Positions 9,064-18,106 of a DNA stretch of 64,000 nt are shown here, piece after piece. The notes beneath the pieces are model-generated. The model saw only the letters and a program-made list of their open reading frames with translations. It made no database searches and had not been told where the DNA came from. Numbering within the stretch: position 1 is the first letter of the stretch; the number at the start of each line of letters is the position of its first letter. Source of the stretch: Thermoactinomyces vulgaris (GTDB lineage: Bacteria > Bacillota > Bacilli > Thermoactinomycetales > Thermoactinomycetaceae); NCBI RefSeq assembly GCF_003688725.1, contig NZ_REFP01000013.1, forward strand, positions 38,614 through 102,613, read 5' to 3'. The translations under genes were made by a program, and so were the position numbers.

Positions 9064-9086
9064 GCCCCGTCAGCACGGGTTTTTTT
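9064..9086 (+). terminator. expression-platform terminator of the B12 riboswitch
   Basis: A short GC-rich hairpin (CCCGT 9066-9070 with ACGGG 9075-9079) followed by seven Ts, placed between the aptamer and the btuF ribosome site. It is expected to form when B12 is bound. Confidence 0.75.
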
Positions 9087-9111
9087 ATTGGCCACAGAGA
9101 GGAGTTCAAAC

Positions 9112-10068
9112 ATGAAACGATTCAAGTGGAAAGTTCTTTTCCTGGGGATCGCACTTCTGGTCTTGATCGGCGGAATTGCCGGTTGTTCCCCGCAAAACCT
9201 GGATGATTCAGCCGTGCAATACGGGCCGATGCAAGACAGAAGCGTCCATTATCCGCTGACTGTAAAAGATCAGACGGGCAATCTGGTTCAGATTGAAAAA
9301 GAGCCACAGCGTATCGTATCCCTGATGCCGAGCAACACGGAGCTTTTATTCGCACTGGGAGCAGGAAAGCAAGTGGTCGGAGTAACCGATCAGGATGATT
9401 ATCCGGAGGAAGTCAAAAATTTGCCCAAAGTCAGTGCATTCCAAATCAATGCGGAACAAGTGGTGGCTTTAAAGCCGGATCTGGTTGTGGCAAGTTCCGG
9501 AAATGAAAAAGAAGTTCTGGATCAATTGAAAAAAATGGGGATTCCCGTGTTGGTGGCCGATCCCCAAAGCACCAAAGAGATTTATGAGGCCATTGTCATC
9601 TTGTCGCAGGCAACCAATCATCTAAAAGAGGCGGATCAATTGGTTGCCAAAATGGAAAAACAATTGCGGACGGTTTATGCCAAGGTGGCTCAAGTTCCGG
9701 AAGAAAAACGGGTGAAAGTGTGGATTGAATTGGACGACAACTTGTATACGGTCGGGGGAGACACCTTTATGAATGAATTGTTCCAATTGGCCGGCGGAAA
9801 AAATGTGGCGCAAGGGCTGAAAGGATGGCCCAAAGTTTCTCCGGAACAAGTGGTGAAATGGAATCCGGATGTGATTGTTTCGTTGCATGGCAATATCGAA
9901 GAAATTAAGAAAAGGGCAGGCTGGCAATCCATCCGTGCCATTCAGGAAGGCCGGGTCTACGCACTGGATCCGGATTTGTTGAGCCGTCCCGGGCCGCGCG
10001 TTTACGAAGGGGTCAAACAATTGGCTGAAACATTGTATCCTGACAGGTTTGGTGAGAGTGCCCGATGA
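9112..10068 (+). CDS. btuF: cobalamin ABC transporter substrate-binding lipoprotein
   Basis: A 318-residue extracellular lipoprotein: signal peptide with lipobox IAGC and lipidated Cys25. The mature part has the BtuF/FecB-type fold: PQRIVSLMPSNTELLFALGAG, VVGVTDQDDYPEEV, ALKPDLVVAS and DNLYTVGGDTFMNEL. It delivers B12 to the BtuCD pump. ATG at 9112 follows GAGAGGAG, and the frame upstream lies in the riboswitch. The stop overlaps the btuC start by four bases. Confidence 0.92.
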   Translation: MKRFKWKVLFLGIALLVLIGGIAGCSPQNLDDSAVQYGPMQDRSVHYPLTVKDQTGNLVQIEKEPQRIVSLMPSNTELLFALGAGKQVVGVTDQDDYPEEVKNLPKVSAFQINAEQVVALKPDLVVASSGNEKEVLDQLKKMGIPVLVADPQSTKEIYEAIVILSQATNHLKEADQLVAKMEKQLRTVYAKVAQVPEEKRVKVWIELDDNLYTVGGDTFMNELFQLAGGKNVAQGLKGWPKVSPEQVVKWNPDVIVSLHGNIEEIKKRAGWQSIRAIQEGRVYALDPDLLSRPGPRVYEGVKQLAETLYPDRFGESAR

Positions 10069-11090
10069 CGATCGGAAGAAGGAAGTGGTTGTGGGGAGGA
10101 GGGTTGTTGGTTGCCCTGATTCTCTCCGTTTCCCTGGGGGTTTTTCTTGGAAGCACGGATGTCGGATTTTGGACGGTGTGGAAAGTTATTTTGCAACATA
10201 CCGGTTTGGCGGACGGGTTGAACATGGATGAAGCCGATGCCGCTATTATTTGGGAGTTGCGGCTTCCCCGGGTGTTGTTGGTGGGTTTGGTCGGAGCTTG
10301 TCTGGCGACGGCCGGAGTGATTTATCAGGGATTGCTCAAAAATCATTTGGCGGACCCGTATATCCTGGGGGTGTCCTCCGGTGCGGCTGTCGGAGCGGCT
10401 TTGGTTATCATCACCGGCTGGGGGGACCGGTCCGGTTGGATGCTTCCTCTTTTTGCTTTTCTGGGCGCTTGTCTGGCACTTTTGTTGGTGCTTCAGCTTG
10501 GGAGAGGACGGAGAGCATCGCAGGCGAGTTCATTAATTCTGGCCGGCGTGGTGGTCCAAGCGTTTTTCAGTGCGGTGTTGACTTTGGCCATTTCGACTTC
10601 CCCGGAGGAAATGCAGCGGATTCAGTTTTGGCTGATGGGCAGTTTTGCTTTTCGCGGGTGGCAACACATCGGTTTGCTGTTGCCATTTTTTCTCATCGGC
10701 TTTCTCGTTTGCTGGCGGTTTTCACGGGAGCTGAATTTGATGGTGTTGGGAGAAAGATCGGCTCACCATCTGGGTATTCATGTGGAAAAAATGCGGATAT
10801 TTTTATTGATCATTGTTTCCCTGATGACCAGTGCGGCTGTTTCCGTTTCGGGAATGATTGGCTTTGTCGGATTGGTGGTCCCCCACATCATGCGCATGTT
10901 GACGGGGGCGGATCATCGGTATTTGCTTCCCTTGTCGGCGCTGTTCGGGGCTTCCTTTCTCATTTGGGCCGACGGGTTGTCCCGGATTATGCTGGCACCC
11001 CGGGAACTCCCGATTGGTGTGGTGACAGCCTTTGTGGGGGCTCCTTTTTTCGCGGGCATTTTGCGCAGACATCAGAGAAGTCAGGGATGA
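10065..11090 (+). CDS. btuC: cobalamin ABC transporter permease (FecCD type)
   Basis: A 341-residue permease with about nine to ten membrane segments. Family signatures are visible: ELRLPRVLLVGLVGACLATAG, YILGVSSGAAVGAAL and GMIGFVGLVVPHIMRMLTG, the last being the cytoplasmic coupling region. Its overlapping ATGA start couples it to btuF translation. Confidence 0.93.
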   Translation: MTIGRRKWLWGGGLLVALILSVSLGVFLGSTDVGFWTVWKVILQHTGLADGLNMDEADAAIIWELRLPRVLLVGLVGACLATAGVIYQGLLKNHLADPYILGVSSGAAVGAALVIITGWGDRSGWMLPLFAFLGACLALLLVLQLGRGRRASQASSLILAGVVVQAFFSAVLTLAISTSPEEMQRIQFWLMGSFAFRGWQHIGLLLPFFLIGFLVCWRFSRELNLMVLGERSAHHLGIHVEKMRIFLLIIVSLMTSAAVSVSGMIGFVGLVVPHIMRMLTGADHRYLLPLSALFGASFLIWADGLSRIMLAPRELPIGVVTAFVGAPFFAGILRRHQRSQG

Positions 11091-11103
11091 AAGGAGACAA
11101 ACG

Positions 11104-11904
11104 ATGTTAAAAGCGGCCGGACTGGCGAAAAAGATGGGGCAACGCTGGGTGTTGAAAGAGATTTCTTTTCAAGTCAAACCAGGAGAAATGTTGGGCATCA
11201 TCGGTCCGAACGGAAGCGGAAAGAGCACATTGCTGCGCCTTCTCACCGGGGAGGATGCTCCCGATGCCGGCAAGGTTTGGTTGGATGATAAACCGCTTGA
11301 ATCGTATCCGCTCAAAGAAAGAGCCAAAAAATGGGCGGTATTGACGCAGGAACAGGTTTCGGATCTTTCATTCACGGCTGAAGAAGTTGTTTTGATGGGA
11401 CGTTATCCCTACCGCCGCCGCTTTTTCGGACAGACCGGGGAAGACCGGCGGGTGGTGGACCGGATCATGCGGGAAACGCAGGTTTACCCGGTCAGACACC
11501 GTCCGGTTTCTGAATTGAGCGGAGGGGAACGGCAACGGGTATCCATCGCCCGGGTGATGTCGCAGGAGCCCCGGTTGCTGATATTGGATGAACCAACCAC
11601 TTATTTGGACATTCATTATCAACTTGCGGTGCTGGACCGGCTGAAAAACTGGCAAAAGACGTACGGATTGACAGTGATTGTGGTCCTGCATGATTTAAAC
11701 CTGGCCGCCCAATATTGCGATGCACTGCTGGTGCTGAAAGACGGAAAGCTGGTAAGAACCGGAACGGCGTGGGAGGTGATCGAGCCCGGCCTCGTTGAAG
11801 AAGTATATGGTGTCAAGCCGGTTGTCATTGATCATCCGACCCTCCATGTTCCGCAAATTCTTTTAACATCCGCCAGGGGTGTTGATCAGGAGGAGATATC
11901 ATGA
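11104..11904 (+). CDS. btuD: cobalamin ABC transporter ATP-binding protein
   Basis: A 266-residue ATPase. Walker A is GPNGSGKST, Q-loop LTQEQ, signature LSGGERQRVS, Walker B LLILDEPT, and the switch histidine lies in VLHDLNLAAQY. Complete motifs show an active subunit that powers BtuC. The start at 11104 follows AAAGGAG. The stop overlaps the adenosyltransferase start by four bases. Confidence 0.93.
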   Translation: MLKAAGLAKKMGQRWVLKEISFQVKPGEMLGIIGPNGSGKSTLLRLLTGEDAPDAGKVWLDDKPLESYPLKERAKKWAVLTQEQVSDLSFTAEEVVLMGRYPYRRRFFGQTGEDRRVVDRIMRETQVYPVRHRPVSELSGGERQRVSIARVMSQEPRLLILDEPTTYLDIHYQLAVLDRLKNWQKTYGLTVIVVLHDLNLAAQYCDALLVLKDGKLVRTGTAWEVIEPGLVEEVYGVKPVVIDHPTLHVPQILLTSARGVDQEEIS

Positions 11905-12458
11905 AAATTTACACCCGTAAGGGAGATGAAGGAAAAACCAGTGTGATCGGCGGACGTGTGGATAAAGATGACATCCGCGTGGAAGCCTATGGAACCGTAG
12001 ATGAGCTGAATGCGTTTGTCGGTGATGCCATCACCCGGTTGGATGACGAAAAGTTTTCCGATCTGATCCGGCATTTGACCGAAATTCAACATGAATTGTT
12101 TGATGCCGGAGCCGACCTGGCACAGGCGGGGGAAAAGCGGCAATATAAGGTGAATGCGGAGATGGTCCGTCGCCTTGAAAACTGGATTGATCATTATGAG
12201 GAAGAGTGCCCGGCGTTAAAACGGTTTATTTTGCCGGGTGGAACCCGGGGAGCCGCCGCTTTGCACATTTGCCGCGTGCTGGCGCGCCGTGCTGAACGCA
12301 TGGTGGTGACGTTGTGCCGTGAACAAGAGACCAATGAGGAAGTCCGCCGCTACTTAAACCGTTTGTCCGACTTTTTCTTTGTCGCGGCAAGGGTGGCCAA
12401 TGTGAGGGAAAATGTGGCGGATGTGGAATATAAAAGAGGCGGCCAAGTGTTCAAATAA
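11901..12458 (+). CDS. ATP:cob(I)alamin adenosyltransferase, PduO type
   Basis: A 185-residue enzyme that transfers adenosyl from ATP to cob(I)alamin, giving coenzyme B12. The PduO-type ATP site is complete at the N-terminus: TRKGDEGKTSVIGG and RVEAYGTVDELNAFVG; the second site is PGGTRGAAALHICRVLARRAER. It is translationally coupled to btuD (ATGA overlap), so imported B12 is activated by the product of the same operon. Confidence 0.93.
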   Translation: MKIYTRKGDEGKTSVIGGRVDKDDIRVEAYGTVDELNAFVGDAITRLDDEKFSDLIRHLTEIQHELFDAGADLAQAGEKRQYKVNAEMVRRLENWIDHYEEECPALKRFILPGGTRGAAALHICRVLARRAERMVVTLCREQETNEEVRRYLNRLSDFFFVAARVANVRENVADVEYKRGGQVFK

Positions 12459-12511
12459 TTTTATTCAGGATAGAATAAGAAATAATGATGTCCACATAAG
12501 GAGGGCTGAAA

Positions 12512-12868
12512 TTGGCACTGAAAATGTACTGGTATCCGAAATGCGGGACGTGCCGTAAGGCCAAGAAATTTTTGGAGGAACACGGCGTGCGTTTCACCGA
12601 GCAAAACATCGTCGAAAACCCTCCTTCCCGGGATGAATTGGCACAGTTTGTTTCCAAAAGCGGACTGCCCGTCAAAAAGTTTTTCAATACCAGCGGCAAG
12701 AAATACCGTGAACTTGGATTGTCCAAAAAGCTGAAAGAGATGAGTGAAGAAGAGCAGTTGGATCTTTTGGCATCGGACGGGATGCTGATCAAGCGCCCGG
12801 TCATTACCGACGGGAACCAGGTCACGGTTGGTTTTAAAGAAGAAGAGTTCAAAGAAAAATGGCTGTAA
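12512..12868 (+). CDS. ArsC/Spx-fold protein (YusI type)
   Basis: A 118-residue thioredoxin-fold protein with C11-G-T-C14 (YPKCGTCRKAKKFL) and the ArsC-type RPVITDG loop. In B. subtilis the homologue yusI lies next to gcvH (yusH), as it nearly does here. It could be a redox-active reductase; true arsenate reduction is unproven, and the CxxC differs from the single-Cys ArsC enzymes. The start is a TTG six bases after AAGGAGGG; an ATG 12 bases further in lacks a site. Confidence 0.8.
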   Translation: MALKMYWYPKCGTCRKAKKFLEEHGVRFTEQNIVENPPSRDELAQFVSKSGLPVKKFFNTSGKKYRELGLSKKLKEMSEEEQLDLLASDGMLIKRPVITDGNQVTVGFKEEEFKEKWL

Positions 12869-12964
12869 TGTTTCATTCGGTCTTAAAAAAGTTTACGGGC
12901 AAGCAAGCCGGAAGGCCTGACAATGTGTCGGGCCTTTATTCATACGGAACGGGAGGAATGGCAC

Positions 12965-13411
12965 ATGGTTCTGCGGTTGCGGACGGCATTGCCGGACATC
13001 GGCGGCGTCACGGAATGGGTGAATCAAGAGGTTTCAAACGACGAGCTCACGGGACAACCCGTGCTGGTTCATTTCTGGTCCGTCAGTTGCGAGTTGTGCA
13101 AAATGGGGTTTAAAGAATTGAACAAACTGCGGGAAGAACATCCGCATGTGGAATTTATAGGTATTCATGTCCCGCGTTCGGAAAAAGATACAGATGTAGA
13201 CGCGGTGAAAGAAACTATCGTAAAATATGAATTGAAACATCCTCAAGGGATCGATAACAAGCATGCTGTTGTGGATGCCTTTGAGAATGAGTATGTACCG
13301 GCATTTTACTTATTCGATGCCAAAGGTCAATTAAGACACCGTTTCGCCGGCGCCAAGGCATTGTCCATGTTAAAGCGCCCGCTGGAACGGATGTCGGGAG
13401 AAATTCAATAA
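12965..13411 (+). CDS. thioredoxin-like TlpA/ResA-type protein
   Basis: A 148-residue protein with redox pair C42-E-L-C45 in [23 protein letters not shown] carries the conserved cis-proline. There is no signal peptide or lipobox, so unlike ResA it should be cytosolic. The ATG at 12965 follows GGGAGG. It lies between the ArsC-like gene and gcvH, suggesting a small thiol/glycine-cleavage neighbourhood, but no direct link can be shown. Confidence 0.8.
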   Translation: MVLRLRTALPDIGGVTEWVNQEVSNDELTGQPVLVHFWSVSCELCKMGFKELNKLREEHPHVEFIGIHVPRSEKDTDVDAVKETIVKYELKHPQGIDNKHAVVDAFENEYVPAFYLFDAKGQLRHRFAGAKALSMLKRPLERMSGEIQ

Positions 13412-13427
13412 CGGAGGGAATCGAACA

Positions 13428-13817
13428 ATGAACGTGCCAAAAGAACTGCGGTATTCCAAAGAACATGAATGGGTGGAAACTTTGGAAGACAACAAAGTTC
13501 GCATCGGGATTACGGACTTTGCCCAAAACCAGTTAGGAGACATTGTTTTTGTGGAATTGCCTGAGGCAGGACAGGAACTGGCTGCCGAAGAATCGTTTGG
13601 CAGTGTCGAATCCGTGAAAACGGTTTCGGAACTTTATGCTCCGGTCAGCGGAAAAGTTCTTGAGGTTAACAGCGGACTGGAAGATTCGCCGGAAAATGTG
13701 AATGAATCCCCTTATGGAGACGGTTGGATGATCGTGTTGGAAATGTCCGATCCCTCCGAACTGGAGAAATTGTTGGATGCAAGCCAATATGAAGCGATGG
13801 TCAGTGAAGAAGACTGA
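13428..13817 (+). CDS. gcvH: glycine cleavage system H protein
   Basis: A 129-residue lipoyl carrier. K64 in [15 protein letters not shown] is the lipoylation site, and [24 protein letters not shown] and [10 protein letters not shown] are family blocks. GcvH carries the aminomethyl group between GcvP and GcvT, and in Bacillus also serves as the relay of octanoyl/lipoyl groups to other complexes. No gcvP or gcvT is present here. The isolated gene fits the lipoyl-relay role for the Pdh and Bkd E2 proteins in this window (inference). Confidence 0.95.
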   Translation: MNVPKELRYSKEHEWVETLEDNKVRIGITDFAQNQLGDIVFVELPEAGQELAAEESFGSVESVKTVSELYAPVSGKVLEVNSGLEDSPENVNESPYGDGWMIVLEMSDPSELEKLLDASQYEAMVSEED

Positions 13818-13846
13818 TTCTTAATGTGCCGTCACGGCCTGATTTG

Positions 13847-13894
13847 TCCTCCTGAAGGAAAATCTCGGTGAAAAAGAGATTTTTTACAGGAGGA
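13847..13894 (+). terminator. nested stem-loop after gcvH
   Basis: An inner hairpin (AAATCTC 13860-13866 with GAGATTT 13876-13882, then a T run) sits inside an outer 8-bp pair, TCCTCCTG (13847-13854) with CAGGAGGA (13887-13894). The inner part is a plausible terminator; the outer pair would form only if transcription continues. Confidence 0.6.
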
Positions 13895-14121
13895 TATTTT
13901 TGTGCTTTCCGGCGGCCCGGGCGGCCCCTTCCCCGGATCAGGAGATTTTTAAAAGTGAAGATTTTCGGTGAACAGAAAAAATTGTCATGTTTTTTCTTTG
14001 TATAAATATGTTTGGATAATAGTGATTTGTGATAAAATATATAAAAGACGCCTTATCCTTTATAAAACCGAATCGCACCAGGATATGTCGCCGATCATGA
14101 GTGGGACAGGGGGGATCGCAG
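13895..14121 (+). other. AT-rich stretch with no gene seen
   Basis: No open frame with a ribosome site was found. A TAAAAT hexamer at 14033-14038 could be the -10 box for the following gene, but no matching -35 box is convincing. Confidence 0.4.
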
Positions 14122-14547
14122 ATGAGTTATTGTTGTGGCGCATCAACCATCGGATTTATCGGATCGTATCGTTCAGAGTCCGTCATGGTTCATAAGGTGC
14201 CACTGATGTACTGTCCGGTTTGCCATGACGTTCAAGTTCATCCATCGGTGAGAGAAGAGTTCGAGCTAGTGGTGGAGTACGCTCGGGAAGATCGCGTAAG
14301 AGAAGTCACCCTCCGAGATACCATTACCCCCGAAATGATCGCTGAATGGAAAGAATATGGCGTAAGTTTTCAAGAGTCTGAAGACTTTGAACCCATCTTG
14401 CGCGAACAAATTGATCATTCACTTGACTTGTTGAGAGTATCAAAAGTATTAAATGATAAAGAGTGGGGCGAAGAATTGAAGCATCGTCTCCACGTGTTAA
14501 GCGATCAGCTGAAAGAGCTCGAAGAGCAGAAAGAAGAAAGCAAATAA
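14122..14547 (+). CDS. hypothetical protein with cysteine pairs
   Basis: A 141-residue soluble protein. The N-terminus holds MSYCCGAS and later MYCPVCHDVQVHP, a zinc-ribbon-like arrangement of cysteines. The rest is charged and helical, ending in a coiled-coil-like segment (VLSDQLKELEEQKEES). The start at 14122 follows AGGGGGGATCGCAG. It is a single-gene unit with a terminator. I do not recognise a family. Confidence 0.6.
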   Translation: MSYCCGASTIGFIGSYRSESVMVHKVPLMYCPVCHDVQVHPSVREEFELVVEYAREDRVREVTLRDTITPEMIAEWKEYGVSFQESEDFEPILREQIDHSLDLLRVSKVLNDKEWGEELKHRLHVLSDQLKELEEQKEESK

Positions 14548-14554
14548 GAAATCC

Positions 14555-14589
14555 AGCCTAGGTCGTGAATGCGATCTAGGCTTTTTTAT
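14555..14589 (+). terminator. terminator shared by the zinc-ribbon-like gene and udk
   Basis: An 11-bp stem with one wobble pair (14555-14565 with 14572-14582) followed by a T run. The udk stop codon on the minus strand (14576-14578) lies inside the stem. Confidence 0.85.
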
Positions 14590-15223
14590 TGGAAAAGGAA
14601 GGAGCTTTTTGCAAATAAGTCCGGATTTGATTGAGCAAAAGATTGATGGCCACCTGATTGTGCCCTCCTTCAGGAATGATGATGTCGGCATAACGTTTGC
14701 TCGGTTCGATGAATTGCATGTGCATCGGACGCACAACGGTCAGATACTGGTTGATCACCGAATCCAGATCTCTTCCTCTTTCTTTGATGTCGCGGTCAAT
14801 TCTTCTTAAAATCCGGACATCCGCATCCGTGTCAACAAAAATTTTGATATCCATCAGATTGCGCAAACGTTCATCTTCCAAAATCAAAATGCCTTCCAAG
14901 ATGATGACATCTTTGGGCTCGAGATGTACGGATTCTTTTGCCCGGGTGTGCCGTGCATAATCATAAACGGGTTTTTGAACCGGTTGGTAGGTTTTCAGCT
15001 GAAGGAGATGTTGATACAACAAATCGTTGTCAAAGGCCAAAGGATGGTCGTAATTGGTTTTGATGCGTTCTTCAAAAGGCAAATGGGATTGATCTTTATA
15101 ATAAGAATCTTGTTCCAGATAAACCACGGATTCCGAAAACTGTTCCACCAGTTTTTTGGCAATGGTCGTTTTGCCTGAACCGGTTCCTCCTGCAACACCG
15201 ATAATGACAGGTTTTGTTGACAT
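14576..15223 (-). CDS. udk: uridine kinase
   Basis: A 215-residue enzyme of pyrimidine salvage, phosphorylating uridine and cytidine. The P-loop GGTGSGKTT is at residues 12-20; [22 protein letters not shown] and [11 protein letters not shown] are substrate-site blocks; [10 protein letters not shown] and [14 protein letters not shown] complete the family pattern. The ATG at 15223 follows AAAGGAAG. An in-frame upstream start has no site. Confidence 0.95.
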   Translation of the reverse strand: MSTKPVIIGVAGGTGSGKTTIAKKLVEQFSESVVYLEQDSYYKDQSHLPFEERIKTNYDHPLAFDNDLLYQHLLQLKTYQPVQKPVYDYARHTRAKESVHLEPKDVIILEGILILEDERLRNLMDIKIFVDTDADVRILRRIDRDIKERGRDLDSVINQYLTVVRPMHMQFIEPSKRYADIIIPEGGHNQVAINLLLNQIRTYLQKAPSFSNKKA

Positions 15224-15341
15224 GACTGAGCTTCCTTTCTTTCGTCCAAGCTTCACCTTTGCTGATCATACCAATAGATTACATTGATTTCAACAGATAA
15301 CAGGATGTCAAAAAATATAAAATAAGCGTTTTTGTTAATAA

Positions 15342-15374
15342 AAAAACAGCTCTTGAAAAATAAGAGCTGTTTTT
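15342..15374 (-). terminator. terminator of pckA
   Basis: A 13-bp stem (15342-15354 with 15362-15374) that reads AAAAACAGCTCTT with AAGAGCTGTTTTT. The A run on the + strand gives a T run on the minus strand, directly after the pckA stop. Confidence 0.85.
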
Positions 15375-15385
15375 AAAAGAAAAGT

Positions 15386-16963
15386 TCAGAGCCGGGGGCC
15401 GGCGTTACGAATTTTATCCTTGATATTTTTAAATTTCGCGAAATGGGTGTGGAACCGACGGGACAATTCCCGTGCTTTTTCGTCATAAGCTTTTGGATCG
15501 TCCCAAGTGTTGCGCGGATTCAATATTTCATCCGGGACGTTCGGGCAGGTTTTGGGCATGGACAAACCAAAAATGGGATCCGTTTCATAATCCGCTTTTT
15601 TCAGTTCCCCGGAAATGGCGGCACGGACCATGGCGCGCGTATATTTCAAATCCATGCGTTTGCCGGTTCCATAAGGCCCGCCGGTCCAGCCGGTGTTGAC
15701 CAAGTAAACATCGACTTGGTGTTTGTCAATTTTTTCGCCCAACATTTCCGCGTAAACCGATGCTGGGCGGGGCAGGAACGGAGCGCCGAAACATGTGGAA
15801 AAAGTGGCTTCCGGCTCCGTGACTCCCCGCTCGGTTCCGGCCAGCTTGCTCGTATAGCCGGACAAGAAATGATACATGGCTTGCTCCGGCGTCAACTTGG
15901 AAATCGGGGGCAATACTCCAAAAGCATCCGCCGTTAAAAAGAGAATGACTTTCGGGTGTCCGGCGATCCCCGGAATGACTGATCCAGAAATATGATGAAT
16001 GGGATAAGCGGCGCGTGTGTTTTCGGTTAACGAAGCGTCCTCGTAATCGGGAACCCCGTCTTGATCCACCACGACATTTTCCAGAACGGAGCCAAAGCGG
16101 ATGGCACGGTAGATTTGCGGCTCTTTTTCTTCGGTAAGGCCGATGCATTTGGCGTAGCAACCGCCTTCCATGTTAAACACCCCTTGGTCGGACCAGCCGT
16201 GCTCGTCATCTCCGATCAACGAGCGTTCAGGGTCTGCGGACAACGTTGTTTTTCCGGTTCCCGACAGTCCGAAAAAGAGGGCCACGTCTCCTTCCTTCCC
16301 GATGTTTGCAGAGCAATGCATCGGCAGCACACCATGTTCCGGCAGCAAGTAATTCATGACACTGAATATGGATTTTTTCATTTCCCCTGCATAACGGGTT
16401 CCGGCAATGATCACCATTTTGTGCTCAAAGCTGACGGCAATCACCGTTTCGGACCGGGTTCCGTCCGATTTCGGATCGGCTTTGAAGTCCGGGGCACAAA
16501 CCACGGTGAATTCCGGCTCGTGCGTTTCCAGTTCTTCTTTTGAAGGGCGAATAAAAAGCTGATGTACGAACAGGTTTTGCCAGGCATACTCATTGATGAC
16601 CCGGATCGCAAGGCGGTAAGCGGGGTCTGCGCCGGCAAAACCGTCAAAAATGTAGAGTTCTTTTTCTGCCAGATAGGTTTGTAACCGTTTTAATAAACGT
16701 TCAAACTTCTCCGGTTCCATGGGTTGATTGACGCTTCCCCAGTCGATGTGTCCATCGACGGAAGGTTCCTGAACGATGAATTTGTCTTTGGGTGAACGTC
16801 CGGTAAAAGCCCCTGTGGTTGCGCAAATGGCGCCGGATTCTGTCAAAACGGCTTCTTTTCTCAAGATGGCGTGTTCCACCAATTGGCTGACAGGGAGGTT
16901 GATGTGCAATTTTCCCCCGAGGTGAAGAGAAGGTTCATTTTTCGTCGGGATAACCATGCTCAT
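15386..16963 (-). CDS. pckA: phosphoenolpyruvate carboxykinase (ATP)
   Basis: A 525-residue gluconeogenic enzyme converting oxaloacetate and ATP to PEP, CO2 and ADP. Key blocks: [13 protein letters not shown] (oxaloacetate Arg), RYAGEMKKS (metal-binding region), PMHCSANIG, and the kinase P-loop GLSGTGKTT near residues 232-240 followed by DDEHGW. Length and motifs are those of the ATP type. ATG at 16963 is chosen because AAAGGTGG lies eight bases upstream; a GTG four codons earlier overlaps that site. Confidence 0.96.
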   Translation of the reverse strand: MSMVIPTKNEPSLHLGGKLHINLPVSQLVEHAILRKEAVLTESGAICATTGAFTGRSPKDKFIVQEPSVDGHIDWGSVNQPMEPEKFERLLKRLQTYLAEKELYIFDGFAGADPAYRLAIRVINEYAWQNLFVHQLFIRPSKEELETHEPEFTVVCAPDFKADPKSDGTRSETVIAVSFEHKMVIIAGTRYAGEMKKSIFSVMNYLLPEHGVLPMHCSANIGKEGDVALFFGLSGTGKTTLSADPERSLIGDDEHGWSDQGVFNMEGGCYAKCIGLTEEKEPQIYRAIRFGSVLENVVVDQDGVPDYEDASLTENTRAAYPIHHISGSVIPGIAGHPKVILFLTADAFGVLPPISKLTPEQAMYHFLSGYTSKLAGTERGVTEPEATFSTCFGAPFLPRPASVYAEMLGEKIDKHQVDVYLVNTGWTGGPYGTGKRMDLKYTRAMVRAAISGELKKADYETDPIFGLSMPKTCPNVPDEILNPRNTWDDPKAYDEKARELSRRFHTHFAKFKNIKDKIRNAGPRL

Positions 16964-17081
16964 ATTTACATCCACCTTTTAATGAGATTCCGAATCGATT
17001 GTGATATATTAAATCACCGATTAGTATAACATAATTATCCGGATAAGGTGAATAGGATCATTTATTTTTTTGGTAAGGAAC

Positions 17082-17118
17082 AAAAAAAGAAGAACCCGGT
17101 ACAGGGGTTCTCCTTTTT
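17082..17118 (-). terminator. terminator of the small minus-strand gene
   Basis: A 7-bp stem (AGAACCC 17091-17097 with GGGTTCT 17105-17111). The seven As at 17082-17088 give a T run on the minus strand. It lies 25 bases after the stop of the 46-codon gene. Confidence 0.7.
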
Positions 17119-17143
17119 TGAGAAGGATTCGGCTGGGAATGGT

Positions 17144-17284
17144 TTATTTTGAATGATGATTGTTTTCGTTTTTCAAATGGGTTTTGGTTGCTTCCCGAAC
17201 CACCCGGATCGCTTTTCTTTCTTCCGCCTGATCTTTCTTTGCCTTTTCCTCAATGATTTTCACGTCATTCACCGAATGATGCAC
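17144..17284 (-). CDS. 46-residue charged protein, unknown
   Basis: A short reading frame read on the minus strand from GTG at 17284 to TAA at 17146-17144. A GGGAGG site lies eight bases before the GTG, and a terminator follows the stop. The product is rich in Lys, Glu and Arg (EEKAKKDQAEERKA, then IRVVREATKTHLKNENNHHSK) and should form one helix. Codon use looks coding, and the flanking signals make a complete small gene. No family recognised. Confidence 0.55.
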   Translation of the reverse strand: MHHSVNDVKIIEEKAKKDQAEERKAIRVVREATKTHLKNENNHHSK

Positions 17285-17573
17285 AAAAGTAGCCTCCCAA
17301 CAATAAAGTTTGCGCGGCACGGGTTTTTCATGGAGGATGTTGCCGCTTCATCCCCGCCTCAGGTCTGTCCAACAGAATCAGAAAGGGATTATACAATCAC
17401 ATATCCTTTCAAATTCCCTTATAAGAAAAATATTAAACTAAGAAACAGGTGGGAAATCAAGTGCATATTTTGCCATGGTTTTGTGTATATTTTAAAGGCA
17501 AAGGTTTGGATCTGTGGAGACAAGGAGATAAATAAAACAAGCGCATCATCGGGTGCGAAGACATTTTTACCCA
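17285..17573 (+). other. intergenic region between the divergent small gene and the YabR-like gene
   Basis: No supported gene. On the minus strand, TATAAT lies at 17393-17388 and could be the -10 box of the 46-codon gene, leaving a leader of about 100 bases; its -35 box is weak. Frames on the + strand here lack ribosome sites. Confidence 0.4.
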
Positions 17574-17602
17574 TTGACTTTTACGAAAATAAATGGTACT
17601 TT
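17574..17602 (+). promoter_or_regulatory. sigma-A-type promoter of the YabR-like gene
   Basis: TTGACT (17574-17579), a 17-base spacer and TACTTT (17597-17602), 35 bases before the start codon. Confidence 0.6.
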
Positions 17603-17636
17603 TGTACAGAATTAATTACACTTCGGGAGTGTTATA

Positions 17637-18011
17637 ATGAGCGTGTTAAAGGAAGGGGCCGTCGTAGAAGGGGAAGTGGTTACCACCAAACCGTTCGGCG
17701 CATTTGTCAAACTGGAATCCGGAGAAACGGGTTTGGTTCACATTTCTCAAATCTCGACAAAATATGTGGAAAAAGTTGAAGATGAGTTGCAAGTAGGTGC
17801 AAAAGTTAAAGCGAAAGTGCTTTCTATTGATCCTTCAGGAAAAATCTCCTTGTCAATAAAAGCGCTCCAGGCGGATCGTCCGCGTGATCGAAGAGGAGGA
17901 CGGTCCGGTCGAAGAAGTTCGACGGACTTCGAAGACATGATGAAGAAATGGATGAAAAGCAGCGAAGAACGACTGAGTGCCCTTGCAGCCAAGCAAAGAA
18001 AAAACCGATAA
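17637..18011 (+). CDS. S1-domain RNA-binding protein (YabR type)
   Basis: A 124-residue protein with one S1/OB fold (residues 1-72: GAVVEGEVVTTKPFGAFVKL, TGLVHISQIS, VGAKVKAKVLSID, KISLSIKAL). An Arg/Gly-rich linker follows, then a helical tail DMMKKWMKSSEERLSALAAK matching the C-terminus of B. subtilis YabR. The family binds RNA, probably at ribosomes or in RNA turnover; the exact role is unclear. It is a single-gene unit with its own promoter and terminator. Confidence 0.85.
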   Translation: MSVLKEGAVVEGEVVTTKPFGAFVKLESGETGLVHISQISTKYVEKVEDELQVGAKVKAKVLSIDPSGKISLSIKALQADRPRDRRGGRSGRRSSTDFEDMMKKWMKSSEERLSALAAKQRKNR

Positions 18012-18031
18012 TGTTTCATAAATCAGCAATC

Positions 18032-18066
18032 AAACATCTTCCAGGAAGCCGGGAAGATGTTTTTAT
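18032..18066 (+). terminator. terminator of the YabR-like gene
   Basis: An 11-bp stem (18032-18042 with 18052-18062) followed by Ts. Confidence 0.85.
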
Positions 18067-18069
18067 TAT

Positions 18070-18106
18070 AAAAAGACGGATCGCCGGAGCGGGGATCCGT
18101 CTTTTT
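18070..18106 (-). terminator. terminator of the ytqA-ytqB pair
   Basis: A 13-bp stem (18070-18082 with 18094-18106) whose left arm starts with an A run, giving Ts on the minus strand. The methyltransferase stop codon (18105-18107) overlaps the stem. Confidence 0.8.

Noticed and set aside
13412..13427. A glycine riboswitch before gcvH
   Set aside because: Only 16 bases separate gcvH from the preceding gene, and no aptamer-like sequence occurs upstream.
17153..17779. Open frame of about 200 codons on the + strand crossing into the YabR-like gene
   Set aside because: It has no ribosome site, covers the promoter and a minus-strand small gene, and its last part is an out-of-frame reading of the S1 domain.
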